Shown here: piece by piece, positions 28,359-37,414 of the stretch
Position numbering within the stretch: position 1 is the stretch's first letter
Layout: every line of letters starts with the position of its first letter
Source: BRH-c25 sp035627615
GTDB taxonomy: Bacteria > Bacillota > Clostridia > Lutisporales > Lutisporaceae
DNA: 64,000 nucleotides
Reading direction: 5' to 3'
Assembly (NCBI GenBank): GCA_035627615.1
Contig: DASPLL010000053.1
Location: forward strand, 1-64,000
The notes under the pieces: generated by a model
The model's input: the letters and a program-made list of their open reading frames with translations, nothing else
What the model was told of the DNA's origin: nothing
Database searches by the model: none
Made by a program: the position numbers and the translations under genes

Positions 28359-29414
28359 CTATCTCTTGGATGCAATCTCCTCATCAAACTTCTTAACGAC
28401 ATCAGGTTTCATTGCACCGGCTTTTGCACGGTCATACTTAACAAGGTCGACCTCTTCAAGCTTTGGAAGGCCCTTTGGCGGAGTCACATCCTTGCGTACT
28501 GAATACCTGTTGGATATGGATGTATTCATTTCACCCACTTCTTTTGTAAGCAGCCAGTCAATAAACTTCTTTGCATTATCAATGTTTTTTCCACCCTTTA
28601 CAACTGCTGCGCCGCCTATTTCAAAAGCTGTCTGCTTAGGTATGACTACTTCTATAGGATAGCCCTGTTTAACAGCATTATAAATATCGTGGCCCCATGA
28701 CATACCGACAATGAACTCTCCCGTAGCTACCGGGCTGATGCAATCGACTGCACCTTTGTAATAGTGATGTACGTTCTTATCAAGCTCCTTGAGGTAATCC
28801 CATGCCTTATCCTCACCCAGCCTGAAAATCTGGTCTGCTATAAATATATATGCTCCCCCTGCTGTAACAGGATTGGAGGATACAAACACGTTCTTGTAAC
28901 GCGGATCAAGCAGATCATCCCATGTAGCAGGTATTTGGAGTCTCTGGGGCTTCAATTCCTTATCAAACCTGTCTTTGTTTACTACCAGAGCCAGTACCCC
29001 CATGTACCAGCCCTGCCAGTACTGGTTCGGGTCATTGAATGTAGCCGCAAGCTCCTTGGAATTGGGAGAAACATATTTTTCAAATAAACCGTCTTTAGCT
29101 AAAGGTTCATATACATCGACAGAACCGCCCACCATAACGTCTGCCTTAGGAGAAGCTTTCTCTGCCAGTACACGCGCTGCCACATCGCCTGCGCCTGCGC
29201 GTATATATTCAATCTCTATGCCTGTATCCTCCTTGAACTTTTTCTGGATTTCAACTATGTCCGCTTCATTAAGTGCTGCATAAACAACAAGCTTCTTTGA
29301 GCCGCCTGCCGGACTCGCTGCCGGTGATGCCGGGCTGCATCCAGTTAACAAGCTGGTGACCAGAATAGCCGCTAATAATAGGACACTTAAACTCCTGACT
29401 GATTTTTTTGTCAT
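28359..29414 (-). CDS. Lipoprotein substrate-binding protein, Fe3+/2-aminoethylphosphonate type
   Basis: 351 residues. A lipoprotein signal with lipobox LLTGC (Cys26) is followed by a type II periplasmic-binding fold of the AfuA/FbpA superfamily, including the typical NRYSVR-like segment near the C-terminus. It is the first gene of the operon, with GGAGGA 7 nt before the ATG and a palindromic operator candidate upstream. A Tyr pair (HHYYKG) is present, but I cannot say it is the iron site. The substrate could be ferric iron, 2-aminoethylphosphonate or a similar anion. Annotation pipelines often call these aminoethylphosphonate binders; the sequence alone does not decide. Confidence 0.88.
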   Translation of the reverse strand: MTKKSVRSLSVLLLAAILVTSLLTGCSPASPAASPAGGSKKLVVYAALNEADIVEIQKKFKEDTGIEIEYIRAGAGDVAARVLAEKASPKADVMVGGSVDVYEPLAKDGLFEKYVSPNSKELAATFNDPNQYWQGWYMGVLALVVNKDRFDKELKPQRLQIPATWDDLLDPRYKNVFVSSNPVTAGGAYIFIADQIFRLGEDKAWDYLKELDKNVHHYYKGAVDCISPVATGEFIVGMSWGHDIYNAVKQGYPIEVVIPKQTAFEIGGAAVVKGGKNIDNAKKFIDWLLTKEVGEMNTSISNRYSVRKDVTPPKGLPKLEEVDLVKYDRAKAGAMKPDVVKKFDEEIASKR

Positions 29415-29495
29415 TTTTTATTCCTCCACTCTTTATTTTTATTCTGTATTTCATACTTCTCTTCATCTTTAAGTATAAAATACAGTATTATGTCC

Positions 29496-29513
29496 TTTGG
29501 TAACGCTACCAAA
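29496..29513. promoter_or_regulatory. Palindromic operator candidate TTTGGTA-N4-TACCAAA
   Basis: Arms 29496-29502 and 29507-29513 flank ACGC. The form, with central CG, resembles LacI/GalR-type operators. It lies about 80 bp upstream of the binding-protein start, a position suited to control of the importer operon. No LacI-type gene is in the window. Confidence 0.4.
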
Positions 29514-29650
29514 ATTTCATGACAAATCATATATTATATTCCACAAGATCTGAATATTCAATATTTTTTTAAATATCTGTAAAATTAAATTAACTGATGA
29601 AAAAATACTTTATTCTAAAATACGATGCTTTAATCATATACACATTATAT

Positions 29651-29678
29651 TTGTTTCATTGGGTAATTGTGGTATGAT
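29651..29678 (+). promoter_or_regulatory. Promoter candidate for the cNMP-domain gene
   Basis: A -35 like TTGTTT (29651-29656) and -10 like TATGAT (29673-29678) are separated by 16 bp, ending 38 bp before the start codon. The remaining 29415-29650 region is AT-rich and shows no gene. Confidence 0.45.
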
Positions 29679-29716
29679 ATTTATATCTAATATTTCAGTA
29701 TTGGTGGTGGTTTGGT

Positions 29717-32191
29717 TTGAGTATTGTATACGGTTCAAACGGCAGCTATGAAGTCAAAGCCGGTAAGCCCGTTTTCCTGGAGGGGCAAGGCGCTAACTCT
29801 GTAAATATACTTGCTAAGGGCAAGGTGGATATATATATTTCTCCTTTTTCAGACCTGCAAGATATAGATGAGAATCAACTTTTAGCTAAAAGCTATAAGC
29901 TTTTCAGTATAGACCAGAACATATTCATCGGAGCCAATGACTTGTTCCTGTCAAACAAACATTCTTTCAGCTATAGTGCTTCAGAAGATTCTATAATCTT
30001 TTCCTACTATGTAGACAGCATTGCCGGAATAGAAGAACTATTCAGACAGAAAAATGATTACTCGACCTATATAATGAATTCCATCTCAGACTTTATGGAA
30101 TATTCTTATGCATCATTAATAAAGCTGGAGCAGCTTGTCACAATTCTTAGAACAGCAGCTGACAATCTATGCCTTTTCTTTTGGATACTTCGGGACAAGC
30201 ATGGCTTTTCACATGAACCCACCCATTCAGCTTTCAAGGACAGTATGCTCAAGCTTCAAAAAATGAAGGAAGCAAAAATGCTTTTACCTTATTCTTTTGA
30301 TGCTGAGTTCCTTGGATGCAGTCATTCTGAAGATGATTACTCTCCAAGTGAGGAGATTGACGCTTTAAAAATGAACTACTATAAATATATGCGCAGCCTT
30401 AATGCAGATTTGAAAAAGCAGTTCTTAAACGAAGGCTTTATCATTTCACAATATAGTTGTACTGATAGTGCGCTCCTTTTAGAGGATATCTTGCATAAAC
30501 TCAAAGAAGCCTTCAACACTGCTGAAAAATACATGGAACTGTTATATTCTGAAAATCAAACAAGCATTTTGGGGGAATATCTTAAGGCAGGAACCAAATT
30601 GGAGGAAAGTATGCATGAACCGGTGGATATGATTGAAATACAGCATTATATATTAAATATATTAAAGGACGCAGTAAATATATTCAAAAATGACTATGCT
30701 CATGTGCCTGCAATAAATATTAAAGCATTAGAACAAAAAGTTGAGCATTCAACAGCCAGCTTAAAGCATAAGGTTACAAATACTTCTTTGTTATCAGAAT
30801 CCAATACGGTTAAGGAGGGTATCCCTGAGGAGCTTCAAAACAGTGCGGAAAAAATACTGGAGTATTCCAACATTCCAAGAGAACGCTGCGACATGTTCAT
30901 GTACTCATTAAATGCATTCCGCGGGCTCAAGGATAAGCTGTCGGATGACGAACAGGTAAGAAGCCTGAGAAAGGACTTGACCTCAGTATTTTTTGAAGTA
31001 TACGAAGCTGTGCTTAAAAGGGTAATTAAAGAAAAAAATCAGGACAAGCTATTCCATATGTTTCTGACCTATTCTTATATGGATGAGAAACTGCTTAGTC
31101 CCAAGAGCATATGGACGCTGTATGAAATCAGCGGAAAAGCCATGGAAGAGGAAACCGGAGTTTTTGGTATGAAAAGCTGGCTTCAATTAATATACGAGAA
31201 GAAAAAGGATCCTTCAGTCAATGAGTTTTCAATGGACTATTTTGATGTTTTCAGGGAGTTGAAAAAGCAAGGGGAAGTTAAGGATGAGGATAAAGCAAGG
31301 TATGAAAACAGTATAGATGGGCGTCTGAGCTTTGAAATAAACAACATGTTCAAGCAGAATCACAGGCTGTGCAATAAGGCTATAAGCACCTACTTCCCGA
31401 TACTATATGATGAGATTATTGTAAAGGATCTGGATAAGGCCTTGGTGACTTCCGAAAAAGTTAATAACGCCATCCGGAAGGTACTTGATATTGATTTTTC
31501 AGCTTTTCACCGTGAGATTTCCTATTACAACATGAAAAAGGGCATAGAAAAAGAATTTATCATGCAGTCTGTCAGACCTGATGTAATCCTGATGCCTGCT
31601 TACGGAAACAATCCAATAATGTGGCAGGAGATAAGCGGTAAGGTCAGAAATACTCCAGGCCGCTTCATACTGCCGATTTTTACCGATGGGAATCTGGATG
31701 ACATGCTTCTAAGATTAATCGGAGAATTCCGTTGGGAATTATGCAAAACCATGATGGGTGTGTCCTGGAACGATATAAGCATAAAATCCCTGACCTCAGA
31801 GTATATGGATTACCTGCAGTTTTATAAGAAAAACAAGGATATTTCCGAAGAAAGCAAAGAAAAACTAAAGCTCCAGATAAAGAAACACAGGAATATCACA
31901 AGGCAGATCTTTGCTTCAGATTATATTACCTGGGTGAAGTATGAATCTAACGGGAATACAAGGCTTAATAAGCTTACCAGGGACATTTTGTACAAGTATT
32001 GCCCCTTCCCCAGGGAGATAAGAGAAAAGCTGCTCAATCATCCCAACTTCTCTGCAGCGGCCAACCAATTCAGAATTCTGAGAGCAAAACAGATTAAAGA
32101 CCTGGAAAACAGATTAACAAAGTATGCCCAGAATGGAATTGTTCCTGATGAAGTAATGACTGAGACATTGAACTTCTACAAGAATCTATAG
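29717..32191 (+). CDS. Large protein with N-terminal cyclic-nucleotide-binding-like domain, function unknown
   Basis: 824 residues from a TTG start with GGTGGTGG just upstream. Residues 10-115 look like a cNMP-binding beta-roll (PVFLEGQGANSVNILAKGKV), but the ligand phosphate-binding motif is not clear. The rest is largely alpha-helical and charged, with no membrane segment, and matches nothing I recognise. A conserved-looking block at about 620-700 (RPDVILMPAYGNNPIMWQEI and later TDGNLDDMLLRLIGE) may be a second domain. It is a single-gene unit with its own promoter and a terminator. A role in signalling is possible, not shown. Confidence 0.85.
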   Translation: MSIVYGSNGSYEVKAGKPVFLEGQGANSVNILAKGKVDIYISPFSDLQDIDENQLLAKSYKLFSIDQNIFIGANDLFLSNKHSFSYSASEDSIIFSYYVDSIAGIEELFRQKNDYSTYIMNSISDFMEYSYASLIKLEQLVTILRTAADNLCLFFWILRDKHGFSHEPTHSAFKDSMLKLQKMKEAKMLLPYSFDAEFLGCSHSEDDYSPSEEIDALKMNYYKYMRSLNADLKKQFLNEGFIISQYSCTDSALLLEDILHKLKEAFNTAEKYMELLYSENQTSILGEYLKAGTKLEESMHEPVDMIEIQHYILNILKDAVNIFKNDYAHVPAINIKALEQKVEHSTASLKHKVTNTSLLSESNTVKEGIPEELQNSAEKILEYSNIPRERCDMFMYSLNAFRGLKDKLSDDEQVRSLRKDLTSVFFEVYEAVLKRVIKEKNQDKLFHMFLTYSYMDEKLLSPKSIWTLYEISGKAMEEETGVFGMKSWLQLIYEKKKDPSVNEFSMDYFDVFRELKKQGEVKDEDKARYENSIDGRLSFEINNMFKQNHRLCNKAISTYFPILYDEIIVKDLDKALVTSEKVNNAIRKVLDIDFSAFHREISYYNMKKGIEKEFIMQSVRPDVILMPAYGNNPIMWQEISGKVRNTPGRFILPIFTDGNLDDMLLRLIGEFRWELCKTMMGVSWNDISIKSLTSEYMDYLQFYKKNKDISEESKEKLKLQIKKHRNITRQIFASDYITWVKYESNGNTRLNKLTRDILYKYCPFPREIREKLLNHPNFSAAANQFRILRAKQIKDLENRLTKYAQNGIVPDEVMTETLNFYKNL

Positions 32192-32201
32192 CAATTGAAC
32201 G

Positions 32202-32229
32202 ATACAGGATGGCTTATACCGTCCTGTAT
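32202..32229. terminator. Terminator between converging genes
   Basis: An 11-bp stem with one mismatch (ATACAGGATGG 32202-32212, CCGTCCTGTAT 32219-32229) lies 10 bp after the cNMP-domain stop and 33 bp from the MYG1 stop. Confidence 0.65.
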
Positions 32230-32261
32230 TAACTTCCAGATTTCGTATCATCACTTTCTGG

Positions 32262-33224
32262 TCAATGCTTGCGTAATGTCAGTCTTCTCAGGTTGTGCAG
32301 GAATCCTCTCCTGACCGCTTCAACAGGCTCCCTAACAGCTATATCAGCCATCTTTAGAATACTGTCAAAGGACCTGGCTCCGGCGATAAACCTTGCCGGA
32401 TGACAGAATACCGCATCCTGAATACCTATTACTTCATTAAGCTCATGCTCCCTTTTGCCTGCCCAGGCTTCAGGAAGGCTTTTCCTATTGCCGAAGAACC
32501 CTCCGCTGCCTCTTACTGTTTGGATAAGAAATTCTTCATCTCTCGGGAAAATTACAAACAATACTTCTTTCCGGGTATCAACCTCATTTAATATTGATGC
32601 CCATGGATAAGGCCTATCCAATAAAAGAACCTCCTGCCTCATGCGTTTGTCATAAGCTTCGACTATCTTGGCTTTAGCCTTCATTACAGCGGCCTGCTCC
32701 TTCAATACATTATCAAGCACTGAATATGCAAGCTTGACCGCTTCGTTAAAATACTGGTCATTTTCCTTTATATCAGCATCCCAGGTCGGATTAAAACCGG
32801 AAATAATTGCTGAAATATTCATTGTAGGTATAATGTTTATAACCGCCCTGACCCCGTTGTCAAGAGCATCAATACCCTGTATCAGGCCCAGATCAATATG
32901 CTGAAAAACCGCTACCGAATCTTCCGGGGACAGCTCTGGGCATACTGAATGTATGACCTCCATGCCGAACCGCCTCCAGATCAAACCACAGGCTGCATAA
33001 GGTGTCCCGTTTTCACGGCGCTGCTTCTCAATATTATGGTGGTCGAATTCCCCATCTCCCACATCATATACTATATCAAGACCGCTTAGTATATCCATAT
33101 CCCTGGTTCTGACAACTTCCATATCATAAAGCTTCTTGAGTATAGCTGTTGCCATTACTTCATCAGCGTGAAACCGTCCATCATGGGTCCCAACCCTTTT
33201 GAATTCCCTTTTTATACTGATAAT
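32262..33224 (-). CDS. MYG1-family (UPF0160) DHH-like phosphoesterase, probable non-canonical start
   Basis: The family begins with a metal motif of form GTHDGxFHADE. Here that motif, VGTHDGRFHADEV, is encoded in frame upstream of the first ATG (33155), so a start at 33155 would delete it. Upstream to the in-frame stop there is no ATG, GTG or TTG. An ATT at 33222-33224 lies 7 nt after AGGGG, and a CTG at 33240-33242 lies 7 nt after AAGGA; I give the ATT start. The product is about 320 residues with the second metal motif DGEFDHHN and a C-terminal DHHA1-like part. Family members are 3'-5' exonuclease/phosphoesterase-like. A sequencing error at the start is the other explanation. Confidence 0.85.
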   Translation of the reverse strand: MISIKREFKRVGTHDGRFHADEVMATAILKKLYDMEVVRTRDMDILSGLDIVYDVGDGEFDHHNIEKQRRENGTPYAACGLIWRRFGMEVIHSVCPELSPEDSVAVFQHIDLGLIQGIDALDNGVRAVINIIPTMNISAIISGFNPTWDADIKENDQYFNEAVKLAYSVLDNVLKEQAAVMKAKAKIVEAYDKRMRQEVLLLDRPYPWASILNEVDTRKEVLFVIFPRDEEFLIQTVRGSGGFFGNRKSLPEAWAGKREHELNEVIGIQDAVFCHPARFIAGARSFDSILKMADIAVREPVEAVRRGFLHNLRRLTLRKH

Positions 33225-33709
33225 ATCACTTCCCCTTTCCAGGCATTGATCCTTGTCTGGTATGATGATAAATCATAGAATTTTGCTCTGTTGATTTCAG
33301 ATACCTCCAAACTTAAGAAGATAAACTATTATCAAGGCTACTTGGTTAGTATAAACACGACGGAAGAATCTATGCTGTTGCATAGCAGAATAATATGCAT
33401 AGCAAAAAATACTCTGGAGTAATGTCTGAGTACTGCAATCAGCAGTTTTCTGATAAACCTGAGGGGACACCTGTATCCATTGTTCCCAGTGGAGCTGACT
33501 GCAGCTTTAACTTCCAGTAAAACAGATTTATAATATAATAAAACAACAACACCGCATTCATTTCCAGAATACAGTGCTTTATATGTAAATTCGTATTATT
33601 CAGTGAGTGGACAATATATATCTCCCTTGGTATAACCCACGGTAAAAACATAAAATAATGGTAACCGGATATTAATATCCTCTTATAGAAACAGGAGTGA
33701 TTCAGAAAT
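33225..33709. other. Intergenic region between the divergent MYG1 and Mut7-C genes
   Basis: AT-rich and without a convincing gene. A 93-codon minus-strand frame (33439-33720) has no Shine-Dalgarno sequence and overlaps the Mut7-C start. A hairpin around 33548-33577 (CACCGCATT and AATACAGTG, with G-U pairs) followed on the minus strand by a T-rich tract resembles the terminators at 22186 and 63352. It ends no visible gene, so an upstream gene may have been lost here. Confidence 0.45.
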
Positions 33710-34453
33710 ATGAACTGCATTGTGATAAGGTTTTACGGTGATTTAAACTACTTTCTCCATCCAAATCAGAGACAGCTTGCTTTCAGCCATTTTTTCAACG
33801 AACAACCCTCCGTTAAAGATATTATCGAGTCTCTTGGAGTTCCTCACACTGAGGTTGACCTTCTCCTGATCGACGGGAAGTCCGCAGACTTCTCACAAAA
33901 GCTGCATGGCGGTGAAAGAGTTGCTGTGTACCCAGTATTTAAAAGCCTTGATATTTCTGCAGTGACTCAGGTCCGGCCTGAGACGCTCTCCGAATTCCGT
34001 TTCATACTGGATGTCCACCTTGGCAAGCTGGCTTCTTATCTTCGCATGTTGGGATTTGATACACTTTACAGCAATGCTGCTTCCGGCGATCAACTGGCAG
34101 ATTGCTCTTCATCAGATCGTAGAATACTGCTTACCTTTGATAGGGAGTTACTCAAAAGAAAGAAAGTAGTGTACGGTTACTGCGTCCGGTCCAGGGATCC
34201 GAACCTCCAGCTGGTTGAAGTGCTGAACCGCTTTGAGCTGTTTGACCGGCTTCACCCTTTCGTAAGATGCATGCTGTGCAATGGGATTCTGAAGCCCGTT
34301 CCAAAAGAGGATGTCCTGTCCCTCCTGCCGGAAAATGTTCGCTTATATTTCGATGAATTTCATCAGTGCCAGAGCTGCGGTCATGTCTACTGGAAGGGAT
34401 CCCACTATGAGCATATGATGGATTTTGTCCGGCAATTGAAGAAAAAAATCTAA
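33710..34453 (+). CDS. Mut7-C RNase-domain protein with N-terminal ubiquitin-like domain
   Basis: 247 residues. The first 85 form a ThiS/ubiquitin-like domain of the Mut7-C type. The C-terminal part (about 95-240) is a PIN-like Mut7-C RNase domain with acidic residues (FILDVHLGKLASYLRMLGFD, LLTFDREL) and a zinc ribbon of two Cys pairs (CMLC and CQSC). The family is predicted to act on RNA; no substrate is known here. The ATG has AGGAGTG 11 nt upstream. It stands alone, divergent from MYG1 and converging on the LysR gene. Confidence 0.9.
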   Translation: MNCIVIRFYGDLNYFLHPNQRQLAFSHFFNEQPSVKDIIESLGVPHTEVDLLLIDGKSADFSQKLHGGERVAVYPVFKSLDISAVTQVRPETLSEFRFILDVHLGKLASYLRMLGFDTLYSNAASGDQLADCSSSDRRILLTFDRELLKRKKVVYGYCVRSRDPNLQLVEVLNRFELFDRLHPFVRCMLCNGILKPVPKEDVLSLLPENVRLYFDEFHQCQSCGHVYWKGSHYEHMMDFVRQLKKKI

Positions 34454-34493
34454 TATTCGAACAATAATGCATGACCGGTCATTTTACTTTTAA

Positions 34494-35408
34494 TTACAAA
34501 CCCGCACGAGGACTGGAGTCAATCAAGTTCTGGGAATACTCTTCTATAAAGCTGATCATCTGCTTCGTGGCAGCAGATTTGTATGTATTCTGCTTTGTAA
34601 TCATTGCAACATCCCATGCAGAAGAACGGTGATCAATGTCTATTTCTACGATATCCGACATGGGATACATTTCAAGTATTCTTCGAGGAATAATAGATAT
34701 CCCCATATTGATCTTTACAAGCTGCACAACAAAATCCCACTGTGATGCTTTCAGGAGAATCCTAGGCTCAAAGCCGGATTCACGGCAGCCTGCAACAATA
34801 TTCCCATACAGGGTATATTCATCATCAAGCAAAATAAAGGTCTCATTTTTCAGCATTTCATAATTTACCTTCTTGTATCTTGCCATTGGATGGTCCTTGT
34901 GAACGATCAGCATATTCTTATCCTTGACAAGCGGGATAATTTGAAATGCATCAGAAATAACCGGCATTATTGTAAACCCGATATCCAATTTCTTCTCATC
35001 CACAAGCCTCTGTACCGTATCTGCCGCCTTTTGATTCACTTGGACATGAATATCAGGGTATTTCTGTTTAAAGCCTGCAAGCAGCTTGGGAATCACACAT
35101 GTTCCGATGATCGGCGGTATACCGACCTTTACAGTCCCAGTAATAAGGTGTGTCATATTGCGCATTACATTATATACTTCATCATACTGTTCTATTAAGC
35201 TTTGGGACATACGAAACAGATTTTCACCGGATTCCGTCAGTCGCGCACGGTTTCCCTCCATATAGAACAATTTCTGGCCTAGCTCCTGCTCAAGGTTTTT
35301 AATTGATTTGCTGAGGTTAGGCTGAGAAACATACAGTTTTTTGGCAGCCTCGGAATAACCGCCTACCTTGACAATTTCTACAAAATACCTTAACTGTTTA
35401 ATATCCAT
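34494..35408 (-). CDS. LysR-family transcriptional regulator
   Basis: About 304 residues. I set the start at the ATG 35406-35408 (MDIKQLRYF), the standard LysR N-terminus with GGTGG upstream; the longer frame to 35462 is unlikely. The winged helix-turn-helix is at about 1-60 (SQPNLSKSIKNLE) and a periplasmic-binding-like effector domain follows. It lies on the same strand after the TRAP permease gene, separated by a terminator-like hairpin (35506-35533). It is the natural candidate regulator of the TRAP/dihydropyrimidinase operon. The effector is unknown. Confidence 0.93.
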   Translation of the reverse strand: MDIKQLRYFVEIVKVGGYSEAAKKLYVSQPNLSKSIKNLEQELGQKLFYMEGNRARLTESGENLFRMSQSLIEQYDEVYNVMRNMTHLITGTVKVGIPPIIGTCVIPKLLAGFKQKYPDIHVQVNQKAADTVQRLVDEKKLDIGFTIMPVISDAFQIIPLVKDKNMLIVHKDHPMARYKKVNYEMLKNETFILLDDEYTLYGNIVAGCRESGFEPRILLKASQWDFVVQLVKINMGISIIPRRILEMYPMSDIVEIDIDHRSSAWDVAMITKQNTYKSAATKQMISFIEEYSQNLIDSSPRAGL

Positions 35409-35505
35409 TTCGCCACCGCTTCCTTTTAAATATATGATAGTTAAAATGAGCAGGCTTGTCAATTTCCTATAAGCTTAAAGGCACCGGATTTCATACCATA
35501 AGCCA

Positions 35506-35533
35506 AACCCGCCCCTGACAATCGGGACGGGTT
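35506..35533 (-). terminator. Terminator-like hairpin after the TRAP operon
   Basis: Ten-bp stem with one mismatch: AACCCGCCCC (35506-35515) and GGGACGGGTT (35524-35533), 18 bp beyond the dctM stop. No long T-run follows. Confidence 0.55.
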
Positions 35534-35551
35534 CGTAATATCGCCCAGGTT

Positions 35552-36823
35552 TTACTGCATCCTGTTTGGCAGCCAGAGCGAAATCTCCGGCACAAGTACA
35601 ATGAGGACCAGAATGGCCAACATTATGATGATGTAAGGCCAAAGAGGCTTTACAACTTTTGCATATGGCCGGTTGAAAGTACCTACAGACACAAAGATGT
35701 TCAGTCCAAAAGGCGGAGTCAGCATACCGATCGAGCAGTTAAGAACAATCATCATACCCAGGTGTATAGGATCGACTCCAATAGCCATAGCCATAGGATA
35801 TACCAGAGGAGTAAGCACAATGACTATAGAGTTGGGATCCATAAACATTCCGGCAATAAGGAAGATAACATTGATTATTATAAGAACTACATAATCAGGC
35901 GCGCCCTGGGTCAGAGCAACTATAGCCTGAGGTACCTGCGCTGCTGTGAGAATCCATGATAACAGCGATCCTGCACCTATAAGGATAAAAATCATAGCAA
36001 CCATTCTTCCTGAAGTGATTCCGATTTCAAAAACTTCCTTCAGTGTCACAGAGCGATAGATAAGAAGCTCTATTACGAGAACATAGGCAACTGCAACTGC
36101 TGCTGCTTCAGTAGGAGTCATAACACCGGCATAAATGCCTGTCAGGATAATGACCGGAAGGCCCAATGCCCAGAAAGCATCTTTTGTCGCCTTTAGAACC
36201 TCTTTCAAAGTCGCCGGCTTCTGACGCGGAATTTTATTTTTTATCGCATCTATACAAACGTATATGCTGAAACCAGTTGCCACAATGACTCCAACAGTCA
36301 AGCCCGACATAAACAGCTTCCCTACCGATGCACTGGCAGCTACCCCATAAAGGATCATGGCAATACCAGGAGGAATGAGCATGGCGAGCGTACTGCTTGA
36401 GGTAATGCAGCCTATGGCTTTATCCTGGTCATAACCTTGATCGCGAAGTGCCGGGTACAGGATAAGGCCGATAGCTACGATGGCAGCGGGACCTGCCCCT
36501 GAGATAGCCCCGAATATAGTACAGGTTACAACGGTTGTAATGGCAAGGCCGCCAGGCAGGTGACCCACCAGCTTGTTGGCGAAGTTAACCAGTTTGTTGC
36601 CTATGTTACCCTTTGACATAATGTCCGCAGCATACATAAAAAACGGTATGGAAAGCAGTGAGAAGGTATCTATGCCTCCCACCATACGCTGAATTGCAAG
36701 ACCCATATCCATCCCTGGAAAATTTATAGCCAAAGCAACAAGGCAGGGGATCAGCATGGATATAAAAATCGGTACCCCAAGAGCAAGAAGAATGATGAAT
36801 ATCGTACCGCTGATCGCCAGCAT
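35552..36823 (-). CDS. dctM: TRAP transporter large membrane subunit
   Basis: 423 residues, about twelve membrane helices, of the DctM family (typical segments ISGAGPAAIVAIG and TPPFGLNIFV). It forms the ion-coupled carrier with the DctQ-like subunit, whose stop codon overlaps this start (TAATG). The binding protein is encoded further upstream in the same operon. TRAP systems take up carboxylates and related anions with Na+ or H+. The co-transcribed dihydropyrimidinase and amidase suggest a ureide or ring-opened N-carbamoyl compound as substrate, which is inference. Confidence 0.94.
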   Translation of the reverse strand: MLAISGTIFIILLALGVPIFISMLIPCLVALAINFPGMDMGLAIQRMVGGIDTFSLLSIPFFMYAADIMSKGNIGNKLVNFANKLVGHLPGGLAITTVVTCTIFGAISGAGPAAIVAIGLILYPALRDQGYDQDKAIGCITSSSTLAMLIPPGIAMILYGVAASASVGKLFMSGLTVGVIVATGFSIYVCIDAIKNKIPRQKPATLKEVLKATKDAFWALGLPVIILTGIYAGVMTPTEAAAVAVAYVLVIELLIYRSVTLKEVFEIGITSGRMVAMIFILIGAGSLLSWILTAAQVPQAIVALTQGAPDYVVLIIINVIFLIAGMFMDPNSIVIVLTPLVYPMAMAIGVDPIHLGMMIVLNCSIGMLTPPFGLNIFVSVGTFNRPYAKVVKPLWPYIIIMLAILVLIVLVPEISLWLPNRMQ

Positions 36824-37344
36824 TATACTCCCTCCTTTTCTGCTTTTCTGTCTGCAAAAAGCTTCATAAGCTTACGCAGATAAACATAAGACATCAGGGT
36901 AAAGCCTATGCATGTGGCCAGGTAGATGAGCCAAATAGGCACGGCTACAGCAACACTTTTGTTGCCGGAACTAAACTGAAGCTTTGTAAATCCAGTGCTT
37001 ATATATACCATATAGATTGATATGCCAAAGCTGATTAAACGGATAACAACCTGATGAATGAGCTTTGCTGAACCCTTGAGCAAGTTTGGCACCAAATCCA
37101 CATTAACGTGTGTATCATACCGGGCACAGGAGCTTATTCCGAAGAAAGTAACCCAGACCACTATATAGCGGGCTAACTCCTCGGACCAATTGAAAGAAGT
37201 ATGGAAAAAATAGCGGGCGATAACATTTGTAAAAACAATCGCTGAAATGATTAACAATCCTGCGCTCATTACGATATTTTCAATTCTTTCAGTGTTCTGA
37301 TCAATTATTTCTAAAATATTCTTATTCCTTGCAGAATTCTCCAC
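36823..37344 (-). CDS. dctQ: TRAP transporter small membrane subunit
   Basis: 173 residues with four membrane helices, the DctQ fold (WSEELARYIVVWVTFFG). It starts at a GTG with GGGGGTG upstream and ends on the start of dctM. It pairs with DctM and receives substrate from the DctP-like lipoprotein. A stem-loop (37369-37400) precedes it. Confidence 0.92.
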   Translation of the reverse strand: MENSARNKNILEIIDQNTERIENIVMSAGLLIISAIVFTNVIARYFFHTSFNWSEELARYIVVWVTFFGISSCARYDTHVNVDLVPNLLKGSAKLIHQVVIRLISFGISIYMVYISTGFTKLQFSSGNKSVAVAVPIWLIYLATCIGFTLMSYVYLRKLMKLFADRKAEKEGV

Positions 37345-37368
37345 CCTTTACACCCCCTTATTGGAAAG

Positions 37369-37400
37369 GACAAGGCAATGAATATTATCATCGCCTTGTC
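37369..37400 (-). other. Stem-loop between dctP and dctQ
   Basis: Eight-bp stem GACAAGGC (37369-37376) and GCCTTGTC (37393-37400). Such intercistronic hairpins often stabilise the binding-protein mRNA or partly end transcription, so that more binding protein than permease is made. Confidence 0.55.
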
Positions 37401-37414
37401 GTAATGGCTTTTCA

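Noticed and set aside
33439..33720. 93-codon minus-strand frame between MYG1 and Mut7-C genes
   Set aside because: No Shine-Dalgarno sequence, overlaps the Mut7-C start, and contains a terminator-like hairpin.
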